A stretch of DNA of 64,000 nucleotides from Pistacia vera (lineage: Eukaryota; Streptophyta; Magnoliopsida; Sapindales; Anacardiaceae). Both the position numbers and the translations under genes were made by a program. The notes beneath the pieces are model-generated. The model was not told where the DNA came from and ran no database searches. It saw nothing but the letters and a program-made list of their open reading frames with translations. Each line of letters begins with the position of its first letter. The first letter of the stretch is position 1. Location of the stretch: assembly GCF_008641045.1 (NCBI RefSeq), contig NW_022196291.1, forward strand, positions 248,001 through 312,000. Direction: 5' to 3'. Of the stretch, positions 24,601 through 37,544 are shown piece by piece.

Positions 24601-27600
24601 GGCTTTTTGTGCTCTATATTACAGGATCACAATTCACTGCCTGGCTCTTTCTTTCTGACTTTTGCTTGTATTGGGGGCTCTGGCATCAATCAGATGGACA
24701 GTGAGCCGAGACCTTGGACTTCTCAACTAAAAGAATACTTGGTATGGATTGTTGACAGAAAAAAATCCTCCCGAACTACTGCTGGATCACAAGAGACTTT
24801 TTCATCTGGTATAATGCTGATAAATTCAGTTAACTTTTAGCATGCAACAATTTACAATAGTTTGGTGTCTTTGTTTAGGGTGTCAAATTCCATGTGGATA
24901 ACATGTTGCATTTTCCCCTATGTTTTCCACTGTAGAAATGTCCTTGTTACTCTGTGCAATTGCCAGTGTTTTGGTGATGCATCCATTATTGGGGAATTCC
25001 ACTGTAGATGCTTTTGCTGCGATCGGCTTATTGGATTCTAAATTGGGAGTTACATTGTTGCTATCCATCCTATTTTACATTAATATATTTACCAGAAAAG
25101 ATGTTATATACCAGAATATGTTGGTGAGTCTTCCTATTTATGCCCTGAACTCATTTTTTGTGTGTTTTAACACAGCTTATTTAGCTTTCCTCTTTGCTTC
25201 TTTCGTTTTTCTCGGTGATTGAGATGAAAAAATTGTCAACTATTCTTGCAGCCAAAGCTTTTGGGACTGCTTCCATCGCTTGCTTCACAATCTGCAATGA
25301 TTCCACTTGTAGTTCAAACCATTTTGCCAATGCTGCACAAGGATGCAAAGCCGTGTGTACACTCTTTACAACTCATATTTTGTGGCTTTCTTTTTATTTA
25401 TTGATAATACTTGTTTCATGTTACAAGTTTTCTAATGGGCTACTTTCACAAAGGAGTGATATCAATGTTAATGTTAATGTGTTTGTTAATTATTTAATTG
25501 CACATTTTTCTACCATGTAAAACTGAAATCTGGAGAGTGCAGAACAGTTGCCATAGTTTTGTTGTCTGATGGACAAACGTGTTTGCTTAAAATTGCCATA
25601 ATTATTGCTGGCATTGTCCAGCATCTGTCTACCATAAGAAATAATTGGTCATTTCTCCCTCTCGTGTGGGGTTATTACATTAAGTTTCTCTTGGGACTAG
25701 GTGCATATCTATGCCATGTCTTGAAGCTTTTGAATTTCCAAATGGGATCTTAGCTGCTGATTTACATTGGTGCCCATTAATGCTTGTACTTGTGCTGTAT
25801 GTGATGTTTGGATATGCTCTCAAACTAACTGGTACTTTATTCTGTAAATTGTTTAGGTTTGACTGACATGATGATAATTTTCACCAGAACCCTACACAAT
25901 TTATACACCACCTGAAAAGTTCCAGTGCTGTATGATTTCTAGGTTGCATTCAATCTTATGCAAAAACTTAACAAATTTAAAACTTTCAGTAATATTGGAT
26001 TATTTCCTGCAACTATACTTCTGTTATTGATTTTTTGTTAATAATAACTTTTAAAACTGTTTTTCATGGAATTGTTTTTGGTCAGTAATAGTTGGTGTAT
26101 GTCTCATATCCAGTGTGTTATACGCTACAGCCATTCGCTTGCTTTGTCAGACTTGGGAGATCAATGACCGTACCTTTGGGAGTTTGCAAGTAAGATTTTC
26201 TACAGTGCTAATCCCTTATTGCTTGACTCCATCACATGGTTACTCATTAAGAAACCTTTTTTTTTTTTCCCCCCTTAAGCAAAAAGGTTTTCCATAAAAT
26301 TTTTAGTATAATTGGTAGTTTTGATGATGGTGCTGTATTTTTATTTGTGTTCAACTAATGCAATATAAGGTTGAGTAAGCTTAAGTAGGGGCGTAAAGGA
26401 CAAGTGAAACTAAGTGGGGCAGCATGTTTGTGAAATGCTGTGCCTTTGCAATTACATCGAAACTCTAAATAAAAAAATTGGTCATTACAGCTGATAAGGC
26501 AATCCTCGCTGACGATTTCCTTCTATGTCCAGTTCTTGTTTTCTGTTTTCTTTTCCTTCACTTTTTTGTCTTTTGATTTTTCTTTGTTTCATCTAACGTT
26601 TAGGGAGTATTAAACCCAAAAGGTTTCACAGAATTCATGTCTGAGAGAAACATCTGTTTAAGTATGGCTGCTTCCATTCGGGATGTTTGCAGAAAACATC
26701 CTGATAGGGGTGTGGATCTTATCTTGTCTGTTTCGGTATGTGTTTCCCAAAAGCTATTTTCTTTTTGTTTTGTCCTATGCAAGCAGTTCTTAGGTGTTTC
26801 CATCTAATTGACAGGCTTGCATTGAGAGCCGAGATCCAATAGTTCAAGCTCTTGGTTTTCAAAGCCTTGCCCATCTTTGTGAAGCTGATGTAATTGGTAA
26901 TTTGGACTGTGCTATGAACTTTCATTGTTTTTCATTCAAGCAATATAGAAACTTTCCTTAGCCGTACTGCTGCCTTTTCTTTTTGGTGACAACTTTTGTT
27001 ATTCCTTCCACTAATGCTGCTTAAAGTTGAAAGTGTGGTTGCTTACAATCTTTAAAATAAATCTGAAGTATTTGCCATGTTTGCATTGCTGATAAAAATC
27101 TAGTGAAAAATGAAACTGTCTGTAGATTTATTGTGGAGATCCAGTTGTGCAATCTTTCTTCATTTTTCTTTTTATAATTCAACATTAAAGATGTTTCAAT
27201 TTTAAATTTTACCTGGTTTTCTATGCATCAAGCAATTTGCCTGCCTGAGTCAAACAAAGAGCCAAAGTAAATTAGCCTACTGTTTAAGATGAAGAGTATT
27301 CAGTTTTGTCTTTATAGTACAGTTGGTTTTGAGTCCTTGATAGCAACAAATCCATCAATTTTGGCCATTCAACACGGTCATCATAAAATACCAGCAAATT
27401 TATTTGTTGTTCTTTACTTTAATTGGATCATAATCAGCATTATCCTCTTCAAAGTTCTTCTCACAGAAAAAAATAAAAATAAAAGACTCTTCTCTTTAGA
27501 GGTAACTGATTTATTCAAAAGGAAAAGTTTGGTGGTTTGTCACTAAACTGCTTCATCGTAATGATCCTTCATCCAATGTCATTTCTCTAATGATGATGGC

Positions 27601-30600
27601 AAATTTTTCTCTCAAAACATAGATGAACATCTTTTCAATCAATTGTTTGGATGGTCAAGTAAGCCATACAGGAGATTTTTATCTGAGTAATTATCTCCTA
27701 TTACTTTTTTTCATGCTTTATTCCAAGAAATTTTTGTATCTCTAGTTTCCAATTTGTCTTATCTTTTACTTGCTTTCTAATTTACATATACAATTAAAAA
27801 ATTCTGATTCTGTGTTCTGTTCATTATGTTGGTCCAGATTTTTATACTGCTTGGGATGTCATTGCAAAGCATGTGCTAGACTACTCCTTACAACCAAATC
27901 TTGCCCATAGGTATGTATTTCTTGGTATCAATGTATCATCTTGTAACTTTTGTATTAAATTTACTAGCACTGGTTCTTAAATCAGTAATGGTAGAAATCT
28001 TAGAAAGAGGTAAACCTTTTGGGTTCAAACTACCGAGGAAGTGCAGCCTTTTGAAGCTTGGTTATTTTCCCCTGCTTTGGAACTAGCTTAGGTTTGGTCT
28101 GATTTTGATAACATCAGCAACATGGTTAGACAACTTTTTTGCCCGCAAAAATGGAACATTGCTCCTATTCCTTGATATGGTAAAGTTGTTTTATTATATC
28201 CTACATAACTTTCCTCTACTGTTGCATTATTCATGTGTGACAGTCATAATACTTCATTACCTTTGGTCTACTTTGTTTCTGGGTGATTCAAAGTTGAAAT
28301 TAGCCTCCTTCAGTTAAGAATGCTTAAATGCCTGCTGATCTCTGTTTATTGGCAGCTTATGCCTTCTTCTAAGATGGGGAGCAATGGATGCCGAAGCATA
28401 TCCAGAAACTTCAAGGACTGTTCTTAAAATTTTATGGTGTGTTGGTACCACTATGCGCCCAGCACATGACATGCAATGGGCAAAGGCTAGAGCCTCTGCC
28501 TTTGAGGCCTTAACCCAATATGAGGTAAATTTCTGAAATGTTGAAAAGTGTATTTCAGGAATTGGTTCCTTATTGTGACCACTTCATGCTATTCTGAAGT
28601 GGATGAAAATATCTTGCATTACATTTACATTTTGCTGTTAAACTTTGTTCAGTTTATTTTTGGCTTTTTAAAATGTACCTCTAAATCCATTAATCTATGC
28701 CCAGGTATCATTTATTGATAAAAATATTTCAGATTTTAAGCAAAAGAGCTTGGAGTTTCTTTTTTCTGAGACAAATCAAGATGTACTTCAGGCTATGGAA
28801 GGATTTCAAGTCAAGATTATAACACACGAGCATATGTAAAAGTTTCATATCCTAGATTCTGTTTTCCTGTATCACAAGGCTGAAGAATAACCCAGTACGA
28901 TGTACTGAAACCTTCTGTCTTTTTGTTCCAGCACTCGGCGAAGATTTGTAAAGGAGAAAAAAGTACCTGGAAGTAAGATTGAGAAATTGCTGGATGTTCT
29001 TCCGCAGGTTATCTTCTCTTCAGGTACAATGAGATTGATGGCCCATAGGTTGCTATCAAAAGAAATGCTGGTTCCTATTTAGTTGTCTTCTACCCTTTCT
29101 CTTTTGTCTTTCTGTTCTCATGACAGCTTCCATTGGTAGGATAATTATGCTCAAGTTCAACACAGCAAAATGATCAAATTTGTTCAACCTTCACTATAAC
29201 TATGCTGAAAACCAAGAAAAAAGCGGTTAAAGTGCGAGGAAATCATGCCTTTGATTTTTTGTGTGTGTTTGAATCTATAAAAGGAACTCATATAGGATAT
29301 TAATTAGGTAGATATGACTCATTTGTCGATGAGTGGAGTTAATTTCTTGTTGATGGTAATTTGTGAAAGTTGCATATTCTAATGAAGTCTTCTTGTATAT
29401 GATGTGGATGGCATTTCATTTGCAGGGAAAAGTAATGCTGGAGAGTTACCTGGGGCAGCCCTGTTATGCATTTCCTTCTCGCCTAAAGATTTGAACAAGC
29501 AAGGAGCATCAAGAGTTGGATCTTTGTTCTTATCGATTGTTTGTTTGTTTGTTTTATTTTTTATTTTGGGTTTACTATGCCTCTAAATCTGTGTACTTTG
29601 TCTCCAGGGATTACAAGATGTACATGCTGTGTATGAGAATGCACTGGTAGATATACTGCCATCTCTTCAGCTTTCGAGAAATATTTTTGTTGCCCTTCTT
29701 TCGTTGCAGTCATGGAAATCCTTCATGCGACGTTGGATTAGGGCTAATGTCCTGTCCCTTGAAGCGAAAGCGACAAACATTGTGTTGGATAAAACTTCTA
29801 AAGCTGCCAATAATATTCTGAAGGTTCATGTTTGTCTTTCATTCTTACAATGTTGTGTTTGTACTACAGCCAATGTGACATTTTTTTCTTTCTATATGTT
29901 GTTACTATGCAGAGTATGATACGAATTACTGAAGAATCTATCCCTAGATCTGCTGAAAATATGGCACTAGCAATTGGTGCCCTTTGTGCTGTAAGAGTTT
30001 TAAGAAGTGAATTTTTTTTTTTTTTTAATTTCATAAATTGACTTCTTTGAGATTTCTTTGGCAGTCAAATATAATGCATGACAAGAATGGAACTATCTAA
30101 GTCAATTTTGTGAGTTTATATCCTCTAGATGGAACACCTAGATTTGGGAATAAATCCTGCTTAACATGTCTCATGAAAATTTTGCTGCATGGATGTGCCT
30201 GGTGTGAATCCAATATTATCTAGGAGACAGAGAACATAATTAGAAGAGAGAAGGTAGGATGGAGAAATAGGTGAAGAAGGGCAGAAATTAGAAAAAAAAA
30301 AAAAAAGAAAAAAGAAAAAGGAATATAAATCCAACGGAGCAGTAGATATTAGAGAGAGAATTGAGGCAGAGGGGAGAAAGAAATTAGAAGAGAAGGAAGA
30401 AGCCAGGGAGAAGAGAATTAATTCTTTAAATAATTTCTTTTTCAATCTATATCCCAAAAAGTAGGCTTTTTTTACAATGGTCATTCCTGAACAAGACAGA
30501 AACTAAAAATGTACTTCTATAATTTAAATAATCCTTCCTAAAATAATATGTACTTAAACAAGTAATGGATCCGTTGGTACAATTGAATTCCTAAAATAAG

Positions 30601-33600
30601 TTTGTCAGAGCTCCTTTTTTTTTGTTTTTTAAAGCAGGATGACTTCTCAGAGCATCTCCAAAGGACTTTTTATACGACCTAAACACTTTATTATAAAAAG
30701 TCTATCCATAAAAACAAGAGTCCAATAGACTCTTTATACTTTAAATATAAATTAAAAAGTGAGTTTGACTCTCCACATCTAGAGAGTCAAATTTCATTCT
30801 CTATCTTAATTTTAATTAATAAATTACAAGTTTTTATGTTTTTTATTTATTAATTATCTCTCTTATTAAGTCTCTTTTTTGAAAATAAAGAGCATCTTTA
30901 TTAAATTTAAAGAGTCCATTGGATTTAAATAAACATTTTATTCTTTATATTTAGAAATTAATGAAGATGCTCTTTAAAATAAAGAGCATTATTGAGGATG
31001 CTCTCATATCTAGACTCCTATTCTTGATTCTACATCAATTGACATATCTCTTCTTCATGACTTATAGATTTTATAACCTGTTAAATGAGGCTCAATCTCA
31101 GCAAGAATCTGCTAAAGATTAAAACTTTAATCTGGTCAGCTAATTGTGGAGTTTATGTTGTTTTAACTTTGGTTACTAGTGTATTGTAGTAGATGAACTG
31201 ATTTATCATTGATGTTCTTTCCCAATTCCTCTACTAGATTCATTGATTTTGCTTGCTGTTATCAGGTACTGCCTCCATCTGCGCACACTATTAAGTCAAC
31301 AGCTTCAAAGTTTCTATTAGGTTGGTTGTTTCAGCATGAACATGAGCACCGCCAATGGTCAGCTGCGGTTTCTCTTGGATTGATATCAAGCTCCCTACAT
31401 GCAACTGACCACAAGCAGAAATTTCAAAACATCAATGGACTTCTTGAGGTATAGAGTTATCATTTGATGTTATCTTTTGGTTATGTATGGAATGGAGGTT
31501 CAAAGCAATGGTAAAACAATTGTGATAATCAGCTGAGGCTATATTTTTGTGAAGCCAAAAGGGTAAAAATTATCAGACAAGGGAAAACCATCTTTCTTCT
31601 TTGATTCAGGAAGGAGGATAACTCAATATGCATTATCAAAGGTTTGATGGTTTTGTAGTGCGTTTTACATACTGTGTGTGTTTCAGGTTTTGTGTGGCAG
31701 CAGAAGCTCCCTTGTCAGAGGGGCCTGTGGGGTTGGCTTGGGATTTTCATGCCAAGATTTACTTACCCGGGTTGAAGTTGCTGATGACTCTAACTTGGAC
31801 AAAGGAAACTATAAGATACAGGAAATAGAATTACTAGGAAGAATAGTGAAAGTTTTATCACTGAGGATATGTCAACTTGCTCCCTCTTCATGTGATATTC
31901 TTGAAAATCTCTCTGCTCATTTTCCTGTGGGCTCTTATGATGTTGATATTGATATAACTTCTAAACTTCCACATGAGAATTTTTATGACTTGGAGGATGA
32001 TATATGGGGTGTTGCTGGACTTGTCCTTGGTTTGGCAAGCTCTATTGGCGTCGTATACAGGACTGGGGCATATGATGCTGTTCTCAAGATAAAAGACTTA
32101 ATCATATCCTGGATTCCTCATGTGAATTCTCTGGTTCAAGATTCTGGTTCTTATGATGAAAGACCTGAGATAGTTTTATCAGTAGGATCCTGTCTGGCAC
32201 TTCCTATTGTAGTGGCTTTCTGTCGAAAAGTTGAATTGATGGATGATACAGAGCTGGACCATCTTGTTATTGGCTATAGAGAACTCATTTCTGAGTTATT
32301 ATCAGTTAATAAATCTGGCAACCTCTATAAGAGCCTTTTGATGGCATCATGTGTTGGAGCAGGGAGCCTTCTTGCATGCATTTTGAGTGAAGGGGTGCAC
32401 TCTATTAAAGGGGATCATGTAAACTGTTTACTGCAATTGTTCAAAAAATGTTACTCTAATCCTTACCCTCCTATCATCAATTTGGGTGGGATGCTTGGAG
32501 TTGTTAATGCTTTGGGAGCGGGTGCTGGATATTTTATCAATGTTCATCCATCTATACATGCTGGTTATGCACAAAAGGTAGTCAAATTTTCCTGTTTTAA
32601 CTAAATGCATTGCAGCATCCCTGTCTGTCTTGTTTTTTCTTTTCTTAGCTCTTCCCTCTTTTCTTGCTTGGTTATGTAATTAACTGAAGGTATATATTTC
32701 TACTTGGCAGGAACATTTTTATATTTTGGGTCCTCTACTTTCTAATCCCCTTTTTGAACAATCTGTGACGCCATTGATGCAAGAAATATTTCTGGTGGCA
32801 CAAAATTCTAATGACCATCAACTTCAACAGTATGCTGCATGGGCTATGTCATTTCTGCGACATCATATGTGGTCCAAAGAACTATTAAATATTGATAATA
32901 ATATCCAGACTGATGCATCTGGTTCAAAATCTGCTTCTCACAGTTTTTCTGAGGACAGCATAGTCATGAAGTTCTGTTCGTGGCTAACTTATAGAAATTT
33001 TTCTGAGGTAGGTCTCTTTCTCAAATTTTATCATACTAAATTTGTTCTTACCTGTTCTTCAGGTAGATGTTTTGACTTTTAATCTTACCTTTTTTTATGA
33101 TGGTTAAACTCCAAGAAAGCAATAGTCAATGCATTCACATTTATTCACCTAATTTTCAAGAAGAGGAGGCCAAACTAACAATGTACTTCGACGTTTGCAA
33201 ATACTAGGATAATCTGAGATACAAGAGGATATATATTACAGGATGGAGGAAAAATCATTATATGGTATTAATGGTGTAGGTCTTGCTGGAATGTTGCCAT
33301 AAATTAAAAGGTAGAATATCTATGCTGTTGAGATGGATGACTTATATACAAGAATTATGAAAAAAAATAAATAAATAAAAGGAATTCTTTTTCAAGAATT
33401 AGGGGGAGACTGTTATTCTGAAAGGTTGAACATTTGTAAAACTGTGATATCACTTACCTAGAAATAGGCTTTCCTATTCATCTTGAACTTGCTGATTAAT
33501 CTATATAATTTTTTTTGCTCTGAAATTTAGACAGATACTGCTGCTTATGTTGCAACTGTATCAACTGTTTTAAGGTGCCTTTCGCGAGCACCCAGATTGC

Positions 33601-35923
33601 CAACCTTGGATTGGGGAGCGATCATCAGACGTTGTATGAGATATGAGGCCAAAGTTGCCAATTCGTTGCCTCCAGGTTCAGCTTATAAGAGAGGAACCCT
33701 TAGGGAGGAATGTATACAGTTCTCATTAGTTCATGCAAAACAATTTGATCCCCTCCTGACTTTCCTCGATGAGTTGTCTGATATTTCCAGGTTTGAAACA
33801 TTTGAGCTCAACTTGCCGATGTTTTCTCCTCTTCCTTTGCAAACCAGTTTGTTTTACTCTTTTCTTGCTATCTGATCTGTCCAGGTTTGAAACACTTGAG
33901 CTGAACTTGCAGGCATTTCTGCTCTTCCATCTGGCTGACCTGATAAAATTATTCTCAGATTCAAGGATTGAGAAACTATTTGATGATGTGGCTGATTACT
34001 TCTCTTCATTTACTTCGTACCAAGCATATAATCCTGATAAGAAAAGCTTTCTGTGCATCTCATGCTGGAAAGGTCTCTATCAGTGTCTGGAAGAAGCTTC
34101 TCTTGAATCTCTGGAGTACATTTCAAACATGGAGAAGTGCATGGAGGTTCTTTTTACCTTGTTGCCTCCCCCACAATCTGTTGCCACCATTGGAGTGAAT
34201 CAAAAGGATTTTGTACAGGAGTGGTCCAAGGCAGTTAGATGCTTAGGGAAGGCTAGACAAGGATGGTTATTGGATTTTCTGCAGGTAGGGTTATTCCTTT
34301 ATCTTGGGTTTGCTTATTCTATAATTTTTACTGAAGCTCTTCTCTTAATAAAATGCCTTACTAGTTATTTTCTGGTATTGAGATCTTATGATTCTATATT
34401 GGTCAAAATATTCAGAGCAATGTCTTGCTTTTATTATTTATTGTATAGAAATTAAGCTGAAGCTCGTTCTAAACAGAACCCATTATCGTTGATGTGAACC
34501 TTAAGAGTGCTGGTTGCTTTACGTGAAATTTTGAAGATACACATGTTATATAATTTAATCTTCTGTGGCAACAAATACTTAATTATAACAGCCATCTGCC
34601 AACATGCAGGTTTCACATATGGATCCAGTACAAGGAGATTTCCAGTTGACTGAAGTGCTAAAAAAGATCCAAGCAAAAGCCAAACTAGTTAGAATTGGTT
34701 CCTTCTCATTGACCGAGCTGGGAAAGCTAAAAGCTTACATATTGAACTTTGAACCACTTGGTTAGTTTCTCTATAGCACATATTAAATATATGGACAGAT
34801 GAACAAGTCGTTACAACTTAGAAACTGGAAATATTTCTTGTTTTCACAATGTGAAAATGTTTGCCGATATTTAAAACTTTCTTTCTACATGAATCTACTT
34901 TTGTATTTCAGGTATCTGGGATGTGCTTATTGAGGTTGTGGCTGCACTTCAGCATGCGGATGAAAGTGTCAAAAGACAGTGGCTTGTTGATATTGTTGAA
35001 ATTAGCTGTGTTTCACGTTATCCTTCTACGGTATGTTTTAGTTCCACCTGTAGTTGGACTATTCTAATATGAATGAAATTTGCATGCGTAGAAGTTAATT
35101 GTAGTTCATTTTGCACAAATTTTACTTTTACTCTTTATTTTATTTTTTTTTTTATAGAGAATAACAATTAATGTAACTATTAGTACAAGATGAGAAAAAG
35201 TGCACCAGAAATCTACTTCAGAAAAGATAAAAATTAGAATGAAACGCAAAGAAAAAAAAGATTGAGGGACTAAAACCTCCCAATCTCAATGGATAAAGAA
35301 AATAGACATCACTTGGGAGCGTGTAGTGACCAAAACTCACGAAGAAGTCATGACTCGATATATTTGCCAGAGCAAATTGGCATCTGCTTCATGAACATCT
35401 TCATAAACCACAATTCCACTGTACTCATATTTTTGGATTTAATAATTAGAAGGAAGGGGAGAGTTTAAACCCCATCGTTTTTGAAGAAAACAATATGAAT
35501 TTCTTTGTATCTGAATATCTGTGCTTTTTATTAACAGTATAATCTATCGTATTCCTGCAGGCACTACAGTTTCTCGGCCTGCTTGCTGGTAGCTGCTGCA
35601 AATATATGCCTATTCTAATTCTGGACCGCCTGACCATGTTAAATGATCTACCATTGATTCTTACTTCGCTTTTATCAGATCCCAGTTGGGAAGTTGTTGC
35701 AGAGTTATTCGTTTCGTATCTCTGGGTATCAACAGAACGCGTTTATAATTGGGTTACTAGTTTAGCTGTCGGTGAGTCATCACCTAGCTTGCAACGTATC
35801 CACGAAAGCGAGAATGATACGGCTGCTTTCCTGTTACAAGCAATGCATCATGCCTGTGTATGTGTAAAAGATTACTTGCCTCTAGAGAAGCAGCTTAAGC
35901 TCACCAATATGGTTGTCACTTGA
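21617..35923 (+). CDS. RST1: RST1 (RESURRECTION1), focadhesin/DUF3730-type ARM protein
   Basis: Large helical-repeat protein; Arabidopsis RST1 affects cuticular wax and embryo growth and, with RIPR, links the cytoplasmic exosome to the SKI complex. The N terminus (LLEKTRVPQPSLQKFAV) and whole exon series match the family. Exons: 21617-22009, 22399-22683, 22848-22931, 23065-23341, 23843-24084, 24625-24808, 24936-25123, 25252-25352, 26114-26189, 26604-26735, 26815-26896, 27838-27910, 28356-28524, 28705-28835, 28932-29023, 29426-29514, 29608-29823, 29913-29990, 31266-31448, 31687-32577, 32711-33007, 33531-33790, 33885-34284, 34610-34760, 34912-35030, 35561-35923. Every junction is GT-AG with consistent phase; the total is 5556 nt, 1851 aa plus stop, close to the ~1840 aa of Arabidopsis. 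No lesion is seen, so the gene looks functional. A MITE lies in intron 18, and a duplicated exon start lies in intron 22. Confidence 0.96.
22812..22840. repeat. (CT)n microsatellite in RST1 intron 2
   Basis: An uninterrupted CT run immediately upstream of the exon 3 acceptor. It doubles as the polypyrimidine tract, so length changes could affect acceptor strength. Confidence 0.9.
23530..23597. repeat. Perfect 34-bp tandem duplication in RST1 intron 4
   Basis: A 34-bp unit beginning ACGGTCTGTGGG occurs twice back to back without a mismatch. The identity suggests a recent duplication or active length variation. Confidence 0.9.
30650..31003. mobile_element. MITE in RST1 intron 18
   Basis: A 354-bp AT-rich element with termini GAGCATCTCCAAA and, on the other strand, GAGCATCCTCAATAA, flanked by TCA on both sides (30647-30649, 31004-31006). 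The GAGCATC tips and 3-bp duplication fit Tourist/PIF-Harbinger MITEs, although TWA is the usual target. Internal copies of AAAGAGCATC repeat the tip motif. It helps make this the longest RST1 intron (about 1.3 kb). Confidence 0.65.
33791..33935 (+). repeat. Duplicated exon 23 start inside RST1 intron 22
   Basis: The intron runs 33791-33884 (94 nt). Its first ~46 bp are a diverged copy of the start of exon 23: both follow CCAG, begin GTTTGAAACA, contain TTGAGCT and AACTTGC, and end CTCTTCC (near 33835 and 33930). The offset of 94 is not a multiple of three, and retention meets an in-frame TGA near 33873, so the segment must be spliced out. Confidence 0.85.
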
Positions 35924-36434
35924 GATATAAATAAATATTAACTAAATTGTAACATAAGTATTAAATATATGTATATTTTTCTTATCTTATTACTATTTTG
36001 TTTATAAGTATTTGGTTGCAATAAATTGATATATAATTTCTTTGGCAGAAATTTGATGTACACGGGTTCGGACTATTTGAGTAACTATTTTCATTAATAA
36101 ATTTTTATAGGGTGTAACTGCTTTTATGGTAGGGACGGGTGTTTAACCCGCCCCGCTCTGAATGGGGTGGGAATTCCCCAAAATTTCAGGGGTAGGGACA
36201 GGTAGAAGAAAATTCCTTGTCCCCAGGGATGAGGCGGGGCCGTGGATAGACCTGTCCCTGCGTCGTGTAGCTCTGCCCTGCCTTGCCCTGCCCTGCCCTG
36301 CCCTGCAGATTGTACATTTATTAAAAAAATTACCTTTTTCTTTGTTTATTAGATTTTGTATAAAGTTAGCATCCATGATTTAAGAATTTAAGTTAGGTAT
36401 CAAAATTTGTGATTGTTATCTTAAATTTATTATA

Positions 36435-37506
36435 GGTAGCATTTGGTTCGAGGTGATATAAAATTAATGCTGTAATCTTTGTTTAATTTTTAAGATTCTC
36501 TTATTTTGTTATCAAGTAATAAAAAATTACGTAATCTTTTATTATAAATAGTGTTTATTATTTGTAATATTGGGGATAATCAGATTATTTTCTCAAGGGG
36601 TGTTAATATAGGATTACCAAGTAATCTTAATTTTGATCATATTTTGCCTTTAATCTTTTATCATTTTGGACACATTGGCCTTTATATGTCTACCAAATAA
36701 CAATTCCCAGACCCCTTACATTTGAGAATTTAGCTAAAACACTCTCGTCACAAAAAAAGTTTAAAAGTTAATAAAATACTCTTAACCACCCAAGACCATC
36801 GTCGGCCGCTAGCCACCACCGTTAGCCGTCGGCAAAAGTCGTCATATCGGCACAAGACCGATAGGATCTTACCGGTTGTGTGCTGATAAGGACGTTTCTA
36901 GTCATGTATTTGTGATCCATGGTCGGAAATGATCAGATCTGGCCGTTTCACAGCCAAAGATGTGGCCGTGAAACGCCATAGATCTGGCCGTGAAATGGTC
37001 GCTGTTTCACGACCAAATATCTGGCCTTTTCACGGCCAAATCTATGGTTGTTTCACGGCCAGATCTGGCTGGATTAGGCCTTATCGAAGCATGACCAGCC
37101 AGATCCGACCAGTCGTGCGCCATTATGGCGGCTGTCGACGGTGGTCGTTGGCTGCCGGAGGTGGCTTGGGGCGAGTAGGGGTCATTTTGTTACAAATTAA
37201 AGTTGTATATGATTGGGGTGTTTTAGTAAAATTTCAAATATAGGGGGGGTTAAAAAATGATTTAAAAATAATAGAATAAAATAATAATAAAAATAATATT
37301 GTATTATTATTTAAAAAGAAGGGCAATTTAGTAATCTATATAGCATACACACTCATTTATCCTCCCAACCAAACATATTATTATAACATACCCATCAATT
37401 TATTCCAACCCACTAAACACATTTCTTTAAAGATTTCCTAGTAATCTATCTTTCCAGTAATACAACATTCCTTAGTAATATAATATTCTCTGAACCAAAT
37501 GCACCC
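36435..37506. mobile_element. Nested MITE-like element with GGTAGCATTTGG tips
   Basis: Left tip GGTAGCATTTGGTTCGAGG and right tip (other strand) GGGTGCATTTGGTTCAGAG are terminal inverted repeats, flanked by ATA on both sides (36432-36434, 37507-37509), consistent with a PIF/Harbinger-type insertion. The GC-rich core (36780-37170) contains alternating copies of GGCCGTTTCAC and GTGAAACGGCC, including a perfect 16-bp inverted repeat at 36980-36995 and 37051-37066. No transposase is present. The 104-codon open frame over the core has no recognisable domain. Confidence 0.7.
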
Positions 37507-37544
37507 ATAGTATATTTTAATTATGGAATAAAATTACTTTAAGA

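Noticed and set aside
30161..30484. 107-codon minus-strand frame in RST1 intron 18
   Set aside because: It is a purine-rich tract read in reverse, giving Ser/Phe runs; no coding signal.
36929..37243. 104-codon frame in the nested element
   Set aside because: Overlaps a cluster of inverted repeats, and the translation simply repeats them.
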